64,000 bases of DNA. Origin: Methanobrevibacter olleyae (lineage in GTDB: Archaea > Methanobacteriota > Methanobacteria > Methanobacteriales > Methanobacteriaceae). A model generated the notes under the pieces. The model saw only the letters and a list, made by a program, of their open reading frames with translations. It was not told the origin of the DNA and made no database searches. Below, piece by piece: positions 27,156 to 34,254 of the stretch. Where the stretch lies: positions 62,001 to 126,000 of the forward strand of contig SUTG01000001.1 of NCBI GenBank assembly GCA_015063035.1, read 5' to 3'. A program made the position numbers and the translations under genes. The first letter of the stretch is position 1. Each line of letters begins with the position of its first letter.

Positions 27156-27494
27156 CTAGTTTAAATCAGTTCCACAAGCGGTAAATACTTCTTCTCCACA
27201 TGCAGTGTTTATTCCTTCTCCGCATGCTGTTGTGAGTCTTTCTTCTCCACATGCAGTGTTTATTCCTTCTCCGCATGCTGTTGTGAGTCTTTCTTCTCCG
27301 CATGCAGTGTTTATTCCTTCTCCGCATGCTGTTGTGAGTCTTTCTTCTCCGCATGCAGTGTTTATTCCTTCCCCACAAGCGGTATTTAATTCTTCTCCGC
27401 ATGCTGTGGAAATAGAGCTTTTACCAAAGTAATTTCCTGCAATTTTGGATTTGTAATACTTGTCTTCTTTTGTCCATTCATTTAATTTATACAT
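27156..27494 (-). CDS. ACG-repeat RiPP precursor peptide
   Basis: A 112-aa peptide. The charged leader MYKLNEWTKEDKYYKSKIAG runs into NYFGKSSIS; ten TACGE-type units follow, each separated by two or three residues (LN, IN, RLT, VF), with Cys always in Ala-Cys-Gly. The regular Cys spacing alternates 8 and 9 residues. At DNA level a 51-nt unit (17 aa) is repeated almost identically. There is no signal peptide and no transporter gene adjacent. GTG at 27503 is part of AGGTGAT; ATG at 27494 is the start. The maturase gene follows. The peptide resembles precursors described as ACGX-repeat peptides; the product is unknown. Confidence 0.82.
   Translation of the reverse strand: MYKLNEWTKEDKYYKSKIAGNYFGKSSISTACGEELNTACGEGINTACGEERLTTACGEGINTACGEERLTTACGEGINTACGEERLTTACGEGINTACGEEVFTACGTDLN
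27203..27390 (-). repeat. 51-nt coding repeat in the precursor gene
   Basis: Identical or nearly identical 51-nt units begin at 27203, 27254 and 27305, with a diverged fourth at 27356; each codes for 17 aa with two ACG motifs. The near identity points to recent unequal crossing-over or gene conversion. Confidence 0.9.
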
Positions 27495-27645
27495 ATTTAT
27501 CACCTTGTTTTTAAAAAGTTTAAGATCTTTTTCTAGACTTTAAAATTATTTAATTTTCTTAAAATCTGTTTGAGGATTTACAAAAATAAAATAATTTCTT
27601 CAAACTTTTAATAATATTTTAGATAAGTATGTTAATAAATTAATA

Positions 27646-27663
27646 AGTTACCATTTGGTTACT
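27646..27663. promoter_or_regulatory. Operator-like palindrome upstream of the HxlR gene
   Basis: AGTTACCA-TT-TGGTTACT is a palindrome with one mismatched pair in eight. It lies 54 bases before the HxlR start, in the gap shared with the divergent precursor gene, and is followed by ATATG. It is a good candidate for HxlR binding. Confidence 0.5.
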
Positions 27664-27716
27664 ATATGTTTTTATAAATGAATTAATAAATTATTATAAT
27701 AGATTGAGGGATTAAA

Positions 27717-28100
27717 ATGACTGAAGAAAAAGCAAGAAAATGTCCAGTTGAATTGGCAATGGGCATGATCAATAAAAAATGGGTTATCCAGTTATTGAGA
27801 GACATGTTTTTTGGTGTGTCCCGCTTTAATGAATTTAAGGAAGGAAAACCTAACTTATCCAATAAAGTTTTATCAAATTGTCTTAAGGAAATGGAATTGA
27901 ATGGGCTTATTCAAAGGATTGTGGATTGTGAGGACTCTTCAAATATAGAATATAAATTAACTGAAAAAGGATTAGCCTTAAATAAAGTGATTTATGAACT
28001 TGCAATGTTTTCCTTGACTACAGATATTGACAATAAGTATTACTCTGAAGAGGATAAAATGGAAATTTCAGAAATTTTTGAAAAACAGCTATTTGATTAA
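27717..28100 (+). CDS. HxlR-family transcriptional regulator
   Basis: A 127-aa winged-helix protein. The family start CPVELAMGMINKKWVIQLLRD is followed by FNEFKEGKPNLSNKVLSN and the KEMELNGLIQRIV wing. HxlR proteins commonly sense thiols or aldehydes through the N-terminal Cys; here a Cys is present at residue 10. ATG at 27717. It diverges from the peptide-maturase genes across a 222-base gap with a palindrome, so it is the likely local regulator. Confidence 0.85.
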   Translation: MTEEKARKCPVELAMGMINKKWVIQLLRDMFFGVSRFNEFKEGKPNLSNKVLSNCLKEMELNGLIQRIVDCEDSSNIEYKLTEKGLALNKVIYELAMFSLTTDIDNKYYSEEDKMEISEIFEKQLFD

Positions 28101-28164
28101 TTATATTTTTTGATAATATTTATTATTCTTATTCCTACGAACTATTTTTTCCAAGATAAAAAAA

Positions 28165-28182
28165 GTGGAGATAAATCTCCAC
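28165..28182 (-). terminator. Hairpin followed by T tract on the minus strand
   Basis: GTGGAGAT-AA-ATCTCCAC is followed on the minus strand by CTTTTTTTATC. A nearly identical element (stem plus T tract) terminates tfrA at 28720. Because no long minus-strand gene precedes it, it suggests a short minus-strand transcript ending here. Confidence 0.5.
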
Positions 28183-28193
28183 TAGCAGGAAAA

Positions 28194-28216
28194 ATCAATC
28201 TCGTAGTGAGATTGAT
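28194..28216 (-). other. Strong hairpin next to the terminator
   Basis: ATCAATCTC (28194-28202) pairs with GAGATTGAT (28208-28216) around a 5-base loop. It sits 11 bases from the terminator hairpin, and its end merges with the ATACACAAACA arm that could pair with 28457-28467. It looks like part of a folded RNA. Confidence 0.45.
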
Positions 28217-28341
28217 ACACAAACACTTAATTGAATATAGTTTTTTTAAATATTTAAATATTTTTATTTTTGAAGAAAATCATTCTAGGCAAGACTAAAA
28301 TGGATTAATTTAAATTACTTGGTATTTAATGATTATTGAAA

Positions 28342-28422
28342 TCAATTAATTTTTATACAAAATGTAATGTGAATTCTATTTATTAAACTAATAGTATGTA
28401 TTAGTTTTAAAATCTCATCCAC
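28342..28422 (-). CDS. Possible 26-aa small ORF with strong ribosome binding site
   Basis: CAGGAGGTG at 28439-28431 is the best match to the archaeal anti-Shine-Dalgarno sequence in this area. GTG at 28422 follows after eight bases and opens a 26-codon frame (MDEILKLIHTISLINRIHIT and six more). The leader GGAGGTGGT-N6-7-GTGGA is shared with the small gene at 32122. I see no recognisable family. It may be a leader peptide or a decayed gene. Confidence 0.25.
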   Translation of the reverse strand: MDEILKLIHTISLINRIHITFCIKIN

Positions 28423-28433
28423 CCTAGAACCAC

Positions 28434-28454
28434 CTCCTGTTTTTTAGTCAGGAG
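28434..28454 (-). promoter_or_regulatory. Hairpin sequestering a ribosome binding site
   Basis: CTCCTG (28454-28449 read on the minus strand) pairs with CAGGAG (28439-28434) around a 9-base A-rich loop. The paired CAGGAG is the core of the AGGAGGTG ribosome binding site of the small ORF, so folding would hide it. Confidence 0.4.
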
Positions 28455-28719
28455 CATGTTTGTGTATTTTTTTCCCCTGCTTGAAAAAATTTGTAGCCCT
28501 AGATAAACTATCCAATTTTAGAATTGCCCAATATTAGTTTAAATCTAATTATTTATTAATTTAACTAATTTTTGAGTTTATTTTTTTAATTTAATGTCAA
28601 TTTACTAATATTAGGTCAATTTAACAGTTTTAATCAATTTATGTAGTTAAATTAATATAGTATATTTTTAAAAAAATAGTTAATTAAGATACGAATTAAT
28701 TTTTCTTAGATAAAAAAAG

Positions 28720-28734
28720 TGGAGAAAAACTCCA
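28720..28734 (-). terminator. Terminator after tfrA-like gene
   Basis: TGGAG-AAAAA-CTCCA, read on the minus strand, is followed by CTTTTTTTATC, 43 bases beyond the stop codon of the flavoprotein gene. The surrounding sequence repeats the element at 28151-28182. Confidence 0.55.
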
Positions 28735-28776
28735 TAAAATTATATATAAAAGATTGATAAATTTTTAAAAAATTTA

Positions 28777-30435
28777 TCAGCGTTTAGCAAATCTGATTTT
28801 ATTTGGTCCCATGACAATGCTCTTTTTCCAAAGCTCATCGTTAGTTTCTGGGAAATCCTCTCTGAAGTGTGCTCCTCTGCTTTCTCTTCTAAGAATAGCT
28901 GATTTTACTATTAGGATACAGATTTCAACCATATTGATAACTTCAAGAGCAGTAAGCAATGATTCATTGAATTGGGTTCTCTCATCAACATTAAGGTCAT
29001 TCAATTCCTCTTTCATTTCGAGAAGTCTTTCAAGGGCGGACTTTAGGTTTTGCTCATTTCTTACAATTGACACTTTCTCCCACATCAATTGCTGGATTTC
29101 CTTCTTCATAGCTATTGGATCTATTGAACCTTCCTTCATCAATGACTCGATTCTGTCCTTTTCCTCTTCCACAGCTGTGAAATTGTATTGCATGGTTGTC
29201 AAGTCACATGCAAGGGCAGCTGCAAATCCTGCTCTTTTACCGAAGACTTGAGTGTCTGCAAGTGCGTTACCGCCGAGACGGTTTGCTCCATGGACTCCTC
29301 CACAGACCTCACCGCAAGCGAACAGGTTTTCAACAGTGGATTGGCCATCCTCATTGATTCTGACTCCTCCCATGTGATGGTGTGCAGTAGGTGCAACTTC
29401 CATCGGTTCGGTTTTGATGTCCACTCCAATGTCTTCAAACTGAAGCACCATGGTTTCAAGCTTCTCATCAATCAAGTCTGGGTCGAGGTGGCTTACATCA
29501 AGGTAGACTCCGCCATGCTCTGTTCCTCTTCCTTCCATGATCTCATTGTAGATTGACCTTGCAACAACGTCACGGGTAGCAAGTTCCATACGGTCATCGT
29601 ATCTTGCCATGAACCTTTCCCCTTCGCTATTTATGAGCCTTCCGCCTTCAGCCCTTACAGCTTCAGTTACAAGAACTCCTTTTCTTGAATCAGGATAGAC
29701 CATACCTGTTGGGTGGAACTGTATCTCTTCCATATCAATCAGGTCTGCCCCTACTTTCCATGCAAGTGCAAATCCATCCCCATTCTTCTGGGTGGTGTTT
29801 GAGGTTACAGGGAACAATTGGCCGGATCCTCCAGTTGCAAGAACAACAGCTTTAGCTTGGAAATAGATGATGTCATTGTTCTTGAGGTCAAGTCCAACTG
29901 CACCAATAACTTTTGAGAGGATGTTGTTTGAGTCATCCTTGACAAGAGCTGTAACCATCACTTCATCAACGGTCTTGATGTTTCGCTTGATGATTTCTTC
30001 CTTAAGTGCAGTCATGATTTCATGGCCGGTTCTGTCTCCTTGGAAACAGGTTCTTCTATAGGTTTGACCGCCGAATGGCCTTTGGTTCAATTCACCGGAT
30101 TCCTGTCTGTCAAAGAGAGCGCCATACTCTTCCAAGTCATGGAGCCTGTCAGGTGATTCATTGATTAGAATGTCTACTAATTTAGGGTCATTAAGGTAGC
30201 TACCACCTTTTAATGTGTCTTTAATATGCGCTTCTACACTATCCTCTGGGTCTACAAGTCCAAGTGCAGCATTGTATCCGCCTTCAGCCATTCCAGTACA
30301 GCCTGATCTGAATGTCAATCCTTTTGAAACAATCAATGCTTCCTTTCCTTGATTGGATACTTCAATTGCTGCCCTACAGCCTGCACCACCAGAACCTATA
30401 ATCAATACATCAGTTGTGATAGTTTTAATCTCCAT
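28777..30435 (-). CDS. tfrA: Thiol:fumarate reductase subunit A / fumarate reductase flavoprotein
   Basis: A 552-aa FAD protein of the succinate dehydrogenase/fumarate reductase flavoprotein family. It has the FAD motif DVLIIGSGGAGCRAAIEVS near residue 9, a QGDRTGHEIM segment with the catalytic-type Arg/His, HPTG near 239, HHMGG near 349 and a C-terminal helical domain. In Methanobacteriales this subunit (TfrA) oxidises coenzyme M and coenzyme B while reducing fumarate to succinate in the reductive TCA branch; its length fits. TfrB is not adjacent. Start ATG at 30435 after GAAGGGAAATT. A generic L-aspartate oxidase or FrdA role cannot be excluded from sequence alone. Confidence 0.85.
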   Translation of the reverse strand: MEIKTITTDVLIIGSGGAGCRAAIEVSNQGKEALIVSKGLTFRSGCTGMAEGGYNAALGLVDPEDSVEAHIKDTLKGGSYLNDPKLVDILINESPDRLHDLEEYGALFDRQESGELNQRPFGGQTYRRTCFQGDRTGHEIMTALKEEIIKRNIKTVDEVMVTALVKDDSNNILSKVIGAVGLDLKNNDIIYFQAKAVVLATGGSGQLFPVTSNTTQKNGDGFALAWKVGADLIDMEEIQFHPTGMVYPDSRKGVLVTEAVRAEGGRLINSEGERFMARYDDRMELATRDVVARSIYNEIMEGRGTEHGGVYLDVSHLDPDLIDEKLETMVLQFEDIGVDIKTEPMEVAPTAHHHMGGVRINEDGQSTVENLFACGEVCGGVHGANRLGGNALADTQVFGKRAGFAAALACDLTTMQYNFTAVEEEKDRIESLMKEGSIDPIAMKKEIQQLMWEKVSIVRNEQNLKSALERLLEMKEELNDLNVDERTQFNESLLTALEVINMVEICILIVKSAILRRESRGAHFREDFPETNDELWKKSIVMGPNKIRFAKR

Positions 30436-30535
30436 AATTTCCCTTCTTTAGTTTTTTTTTAAGTAAAGATATTTTGGTCAAGGTTTTTGACGAAGTCAAA
30501 AAGCTTGTTCTCAATTTCCCTTCTTTAGTTTTTTA
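30436..30535. repeat. Direct repeat flanking a hairpin element
   Basis: AATTTCCCTTCTTTAGTTTT occurs at 30436 and again at 30513, 77 bases apart. The first copy contains the tfrA ribosome binding site. Between them lies the hairpin at 30479-30507. Confidence 0.8.
30479..30507. repeat. Dispersed hairpin element, copy 1
   Basis: CAAGGTTTTTGAC-GAA-GTCAAAAAGCTTG forms a 13-bp stem with one G-G mismatch. It is preceded by ATTTTGGT. The same frame of sequence, with a different apical stem, occurs at 39207-39241, also just downstream of a minus-strand gene, so it looks like a dispersed genomic element. Confidence 0.6.
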
Positions 30536-30591
30536 ATTTTAGCTATTTAGCTATTTTTTAGTAATTATAGCTTTATTTTTTTTAATTAATA

Positions 30592-31233
30592 TTATACGTT
30601 GTTTTCCTTACGATATTGTATAATGTCTTCAATTGTTACAACAGGCATGTCATGCTCTTTTGAGAACTCAATTACATCTGGCATTCTTGCCATGGTTCCG
30701 TTTGGCAATGTTATTTCACATAATACTCCAGCAGGATTAAGGCCAGCAAGTCTCATCAAGTCGATGGTCGCTTCAGTATGGCCATCTCTTTCAAGCACTC
30801 CACCCTCTTTAGCTCTAAGAGGGAACACATGACCTGGATGGTTTAAATCACTTGGCTTTGCATCTGGGTTTGATGCTGCCTTAACGGTTTTCACTCTGTC
30901 TGCTGCAGATACGCCAGTGGTTACTCCTTCTGCTGCTTCAATTGTTATTGTAAATCCAGTACCATAGGTACTTGTATTGTTTTCCACCATTAAAGGAAGC
31001 TCCAATTCATCGGCCTTATCAGGAGTTAGGCATAAGCATACGATTCCACTTCCTTCTCTTATGAGAAGTGCCATTTGCTCTTCTGTCAAGTGTTCTGATG
31101 AAAAGATCATATCTCCTTCGTTCTCTCTGTCTTCATCATCAGTTACAATGACTCCATTTCCTGATCTTATTGCATCCAATGCTATTTCCACTCTTTCCGC
31201 TGGACTTCCTTTTAAACTTTCTTCATGATTCAT
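30592..31233 (-). CDS. ribB: 3,4-dihydroxy-2-butanone 4-phosphate synthase
   Basis: A 213-aa monofunctional RibB: it converts ribulose 5-phosphate to dihydroxybutanone phosphate and formate for riboflavin synthesis. Signature residues lie in [19 protein letters not shown] (acidic metal/substrate loop, about 26-44) and [14 protein letters not shown] (about 151-164). Unlike most genes here it has a GGAG ribosome binding site instead of GGTG. A complete FMN riboswitch precedes it by about 170 bases, so transcription or translation should fall when FMN is abundant. The riboswitch and ribosome binding site suggest possible acquisition from bacteria. Confidence 0.9.
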   Translation of the reverse strand: MNHEESLKGSPAERVEIALDAIRSGNGVIVTDDEDRENEGDMIFSSEHLTEEQMALLIREGSGIVCLCLTPDKADELELPLMVENNTSTYGTGFTITIEAAEGVTTGVSAADRVKTVKAASNPDAKPSDLNHPGHVFPLRAKEGGVLERDGHTEATIDLMRLAGLNPAGVLCEITLPNGTMARMPDVIEFSKEHDMPVVTIEDIIQYRKENNV

Positions 31234-31271
31234 AGTAAAGCTCCTTAGTTGTTTAAATTAAAAGTTTTCTA

Positions 31272-31290
31272 GATTCTAATTACTAGAATC
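31272..31290 (-). promoter_or_regulatory. Possible expression platform hairpin of the ribB leader
   Basis: GATTCTA and TAGAATC (31272-31278 and 31284-31290) form a 7-bp stem about 40 bases before the ribB start. A second hairpin, CTCTAT/ATAGAG, lies at 31351-31370. One of these could be the switching element controlled by the FMN aptamer; on the minus strand the first is followed by an A/T-rich stretch. Confidence 0.4.
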
Positions 31291-31400
31291 AGGGCAAAAA
31301 AAGGATATTTATTTTTAAGTAAATTAATTTCATTTAGATTTTTAGCTATTCTCTATAATCTAACATAGAGTTATCTAAGACCTATTTACTTTAAACTCAT

Positions 31401-31542
31401 ATTCTCTTCCATCCGGACTGTCACCGTCGGTTTTGGATTTTCACCAAATCAACACATTCGTGCTCGTGGACTTATCATTTTAAAATAGACTTTTACACTA
31501 ATGAATCACCACCGGTGGAGAATTTCACTCCGCCCTGAGAAT
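31401..31542 (-). promoter_or_regulatory. FMN riboswitch (RFN element)
   Basis: Read on the minus strand the leader has the conserved RFN blocks in order: CAGGGCGGAGTGAAATTCTC, CACCGGTGGT, AGTCCACGAGC, TTGATTTGGTGAAAATCCAA, ACCGACGGTGACAGTCCGGA and TGGAAGAGAA. The closing stem P1 pairs ATTCTC (31541-31536) with GAGAAT (31406-31401). It lies directly upstream of ribB, the usual target of this FMN-sensing RNA. All six core segments are intact. Confidence 0.93.
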
Positions 31543-31546
31543 TGTA

Positions 31547-32121
31547 TATTAAAATATATATTAAGTTATTAAAATACTTTTTTATATATAAAGTTAATAA
31601 TCATTATTCTTATTCTTAATCTTATTATTAATCTTATTCTTTTTCTTATTCTTTTTCTTATTCTTAATCTTATTATTAATCTTATTCTTTTCCTTATTTT
31701 TTTATTATTTTTTAATTTTTTTAAGTTATAAATTTAGATATTTTTTAGTTTTTTTTATTATTTTTTATATTTTTTTAGTATTTTCAAATTAGCTATTTTT
31801 TTAGTTTTTTTTATTATTTTTTATATTTTTTTAAGTTATAAATTTAGATATTTTTTACTTTTTTCATATTTTAAATATATTTTTAATATTTTTTTATAAT
31901 TGTCTTGAAAATTATAATTTAAAAAGCTATAAAAAAGGATTAACTATTTATTATAGATAGTAAAATTGTTAAAATTAGATATAAATAGTAAACTATACTT
32001 AAAATTAAAAAATAATTATCAATTGCTCTTTAATTAAGTATTTAAGCATTTAGAATTAAAATATATATGCAGCAATAAATGGTTTAAAGGTCATAAAAAA
32101 GCTGTGGGAGGTGGTGGGAAA
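31547..32121. other. Low-complexity T-rich intergenic region
   Basis: From 31598 to about 31700 the sequence is built of CTTATT and AATCTTATTATT repeats, and from 31730 to 31870 two near-copies of a TATAAATTTAGATATTTTTTA-type block appear. I see no coding sequence. A TATA-like AAAATATATATG at about 32058 probably serves the small gene that starts at 32122. Confidence 0.6.
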
Positions 32122-32202
32122 GTGGACATGTCTAATATTATCACTATGTTCCTACAGTTTATCAATACGATATTTGTTGTGTTGATGTATTTTAGGAAAT
32201 AG
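32122..32202 (+). CDS. 26-aa hydrophobic small protein
   Basis: A very short gene with an excellent ribosome binding site: GGAGGTGGT (32107-32115), then GTG at 32122 six bases later; an in-frame ATG lies at 32128. The product, MDMSNIITMFLQFINTIFVV plus LMYFRK, has one predicted membrane helix and a positively charged tail. This layout resembles small type I toxin or holin-like peptides, but I recognise no family. It is followed by a G/C-rich hairpin and then by a second small membrane-protein gene. Confidence 0.5.
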   Translation: MDMSNIITMFLQFINTIFVVLMYFRK

Positions 32203-32204
32203 GT

Positions 32205-32227
32205 GAGGAGGGAAATTTCCCTTCCTC
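32205..32227 (+). terminator. Hairpin after the 26-aa gene
   Basis: GAGG-A-GGGAAA and TTTCCC-TT-CCTC form an imperfect stem with almost no loop, beginning three bases after the stop codon and followed by TTT. It is unusually G/C-rich for this genome and may terminate or attenuate transcription before the next small gene. Confidence 0.45.
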
Positions 32228-32281
32228 TTTAGGTAATATTACTATGTCTTTTTATATATAAAATATTTTTGGAGGTTCAAA

Positions 32282-32443
32282 ATGAATTCAATATACTTGA
32301 TTATACAAATCATAATAATTGTCTCTACATTATTTGCACTCAATAAAAGCTATAAAATGAAAGATGGTTTTGGAAAATTCGATTATCTTGTTATAGTTTG
32401 TGAAATTTTGTTGATATTTTCTTTAATCAGATATCTTATTTAA
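32282..32443 (+). CDS. 53-aa small membrane protein
   Basis: ATG at 32282 follows a strong GGAGGT (32271-32276). The product begins MNSIYLIIQIIIIVSTLFAL, has a short charged loop KSYKMKDGFGKFD and a second helix LVIVCEILLIFSLIRYLI, so two membrane segments are predicted. Family unknown. It lies 80 bases downstream of the 26-aa gene on the same strand; the two may form one unit. Confidence 0.6.
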   Translation: MNSIYLIIQIIIIVSTLFALNKSYKMKDGFGKFDYLVIVCEILLIFSLIRYLI

Positions 32444-32451
32444 ATCATGGA

Positions 32452-32560
32452 ATTTTTAAAAATAGGAATATGTATAAAATTTGATTAAGTGATTAAAATC
32501 AGCTTTTTAAAAATAGGAATATGTATAAAATTTGCTTAAATGATTAATCAGTTATTTAAA
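32452..32560. repeat. Tandem duplication, 51-nt unit
   Basis: TTTTTAAAAATAGGAATATG and the following TATAAAATTTG occur twice, 51 bases apart (AATAGGAAT at 32461 and 32512). The array follows the 53-aa gene and faces the 3' end of the adhesin on the other strand. Confidence 0.8.
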
Positions 32561-32611
32561 AAAAAGAAAATGATGATACCTTAAAATAAGGTATCCTTTT
32601 AATTTTTGATC

Positions 32612-34132
32612 TTATTTCTTAACTTTAACAGTTCTTTTGATGCTGTTTTTAAGGTAAGTTATTTTTACTGTGTATTTTTTACCTGCCTTGAGCTTTTTAA
32701 TCACGCTTCTTTTTATTGTAACCTTTGCGATTCCTTTTGAATTGGTTCTTGCAGTGTAATTTTTACCTCTGAATCTGAAGGTCACTTTCTTGTTTTTTAG
32801 CAAGGTTTTTCCTTTTGTGAGCTTTACGTTCAATGTAAGCTTTTTAGCGGATTTTTTAACTATCCTGTTCTTTGAAGTCAATTTTATGTAGTTGTATACA
32901 CAGTTTGAACAGGTTCCACCTAAAACGTCTCTTCCAGATTTTGTTGCTTTATTTGCAGTGAAATTGCACTTGTTCACTTTCATGCGTTTCTTGTCAGAGG
33001 CATTGTTTAAGAATGAGTAAATAGCTCCTCCTTTTTTAGCCACATTTTTGCTGAAAGCGCAATTGGTGATATTTGCAGAGTAATATTTGATCTTAGGAAC
33101 CCAAGTCTTGTTTACATAGCTTCCGCTTTGCTCGTGGCATCTGAAGTAAACCGCTCCACCATTTTTAGAGACTGTATTGTTTGTGAATCTTGAATTCTTC
33201 AAGATGAGATTCTTATTTGCGAAGACAGCTCCTCCATTTTCATCTGCCTTATTGTTTTTGAAAGTGCAGGAATTAATGTTCAAGTGGGTGAATCCATAGA
33301 TTGCACCACCGCCTCTGCCCTTTGCAACATTGTTGGTGAAACTGCAGTTTTTAATGGAGTCTGAACCATATTTCAAGCTTATGCTCAATGTAGCATTGAA
33401 TACAAATTCCATTTCCCCTTCAGGGGTTCTGTCCACATAAATTTTCTTAAAGAAATCAACGGACTTGTCTATTGAAAATGTGAAGACAGCTCCAGCATCT
33501 CCTCCTGCGGAGTTCTTTGTAAACTTGGAATTCTTTAGATTCAAGTGTCCTACAGAGTTTATTGCTCCACCGCAATATTTTGCATAGTTATTTGTAAAGA
33601 CACAATTATTCACGGTCAGGTTTCCATAATTGAATATAGCTCCACCGTAAAGATCGGTTTTTCCATTGATGAACTTGATGTTGTTCAATGTCACCTTATT
33701 GTTTTCCTTAAGGCCGAAGTGTATTAAAAGGATTCTGGATGAGGACAATCCGTTTAAGGTGTGGCCGTTTCCATTGATTGTAAGGTTTTTATGGATTTGG
33801 ATTCCCCTTTGATTGAATCCTTCATCATAAGTGTAATCCTTATCCAAGCTTATTGTAGCGCCATTTTCTGCATTATCGATCTTGTTCTGCAATGCAGTGA
33901 ATGTTCCATCATCCTCCTCTGATGCAGAAGCCATTTCCTCATTGTCTTCTGCAATTATCTTTTCTTCTGATGAGCCTAACTCTTCAATTGGAGGGATATC
34001 CTCTTCCAATGCAAGCTGTGGGCTATCGTCTATTGTGATTGCTCCATCATCAATCTCATTTGCTGATGCACTTGCAATGCCGAATAGACAGATCATTAAA
34101 CAAATAATCAGAAGGCTCTTTTTGAATTTCAT
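32612..34132 (-). CDS. Secreted adhesin-like protein with PMP-type repeats (506 aa)
   Basis: A smaller adhesin-like protein. It has a signal peptide (residues 1-25, ending ASASA), an acidic linker and a beta-helix of about 300 aa made of repeats with GGAIxxxGxLxIxxSxFxNN patterns typical of Chlamydia-type PMP repeats (NYAKYCGGAINSVGHLNLKN, KGRGGGAIYGFTHLNINS). It closes with a single Lys-rich Big-like domain of about 90 aa, distinct in sequence from the tails of the three adhesins at 0.5-16 kb. Start ATG at 34132 with GAGGAAAGGTT upstream. Probably exported; anchoring is not evident. Confidence 0.85.
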   Translation of the reverse strand: MKFKKSLLIICLMICLFGIASASANEIDDGAITIDDSPQLALEEDIPPIEELGSSEEKIIAEDNEEMASASEEDDGTFTALQNKIDNAENGATISLDKDYTYDEGFNQRGIQIHKNLTINGNGHTLNGLSSSRILLIHFGLKENNKVTLNNIKFINGKTDLYGGAIFNYGNLTVNNCVFTNNYAKYCGGAINSVGHLNLKNSKFTKNSAGGDAGAVFTFSIDKSVDFFKKIYVDRTPEGEMEFVFNATLSISLKYGSDSIKNCSFTNNVAKGRGGGAIYGFTHLNINSCTFKNNKADENGGAVFANKNLILKNSRFTNNTVSKNGGAVYFRCHEQSGSYVNKTWVPKIKYYSANITNCAFSKNVAKKGGAIYSFLNNASDKKRMKVNKCNFTANKATKSGRDVLGGTCSNCVYNYIKLTSKNRIVKKSAKKLTLNVKLTKGKTLLKNKKVTFRFRGKNYTARTNSKGIAKVTIKRSVIKKLKAGKKYTVKITYLKNSIKRTVKVKK

Positions 34133-34254
34133 AACCTTTCCTCGTTTTTTAAAGCGTTTTTGTTATTTAGTAAAACTTATAATTTTTTTTACAAATAAAT
34201 GTAATATTTGTTATTTTTAATTAAAAAGTTTAAGAACTTAAAATATATTAAGTT

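Larger units (their letters stand above)
28101..28776. other. Structured 676-nt intergenic region
   Basis: No gene of ordinary size is seen. The region holds two adjacent hairpins (28165-28216), a possible 26-codon ORF with a strong ribosome binding site (28342-28422, minus), a hairpin covering that site (28434-28454), an 11-bp inverted repeat ATACACAAACA (28215-28225 and 28457-28467), and a T-tract hairpin after tfrA (28720-28734). The rest is A/T-rich filler. Confidence 0.6.

Noticed and set aside
27192-27410. CRISPR-like regular repeat array (51-nt period)
   Set aside because: The repeats have no unique spacers, keep one reading frame and encode the ACG-repeat peptide.
28110-28298. 62-codon + strand frame
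   Set aside because: No ribosome binding site; it runs through the two hairpins and the terminator, and its composition is that of spacer DNA.
28411-28445. Resemblance of the + strand to the 16S rRNA 3' end (GAACCACCTCCT)
   Set aside because: Only the anti-Shine-Dalgarno core matches. It is better explained as the complement of a strong ribosome binding site on the minus strand.
30479-30507. Insertion sequence footprint (direct repeats flanking a hairpin)
   Set aside because: The 77-nt spacing and repeat content fit the local tandem-duplication pattern; no transposase or target-site signature is present.
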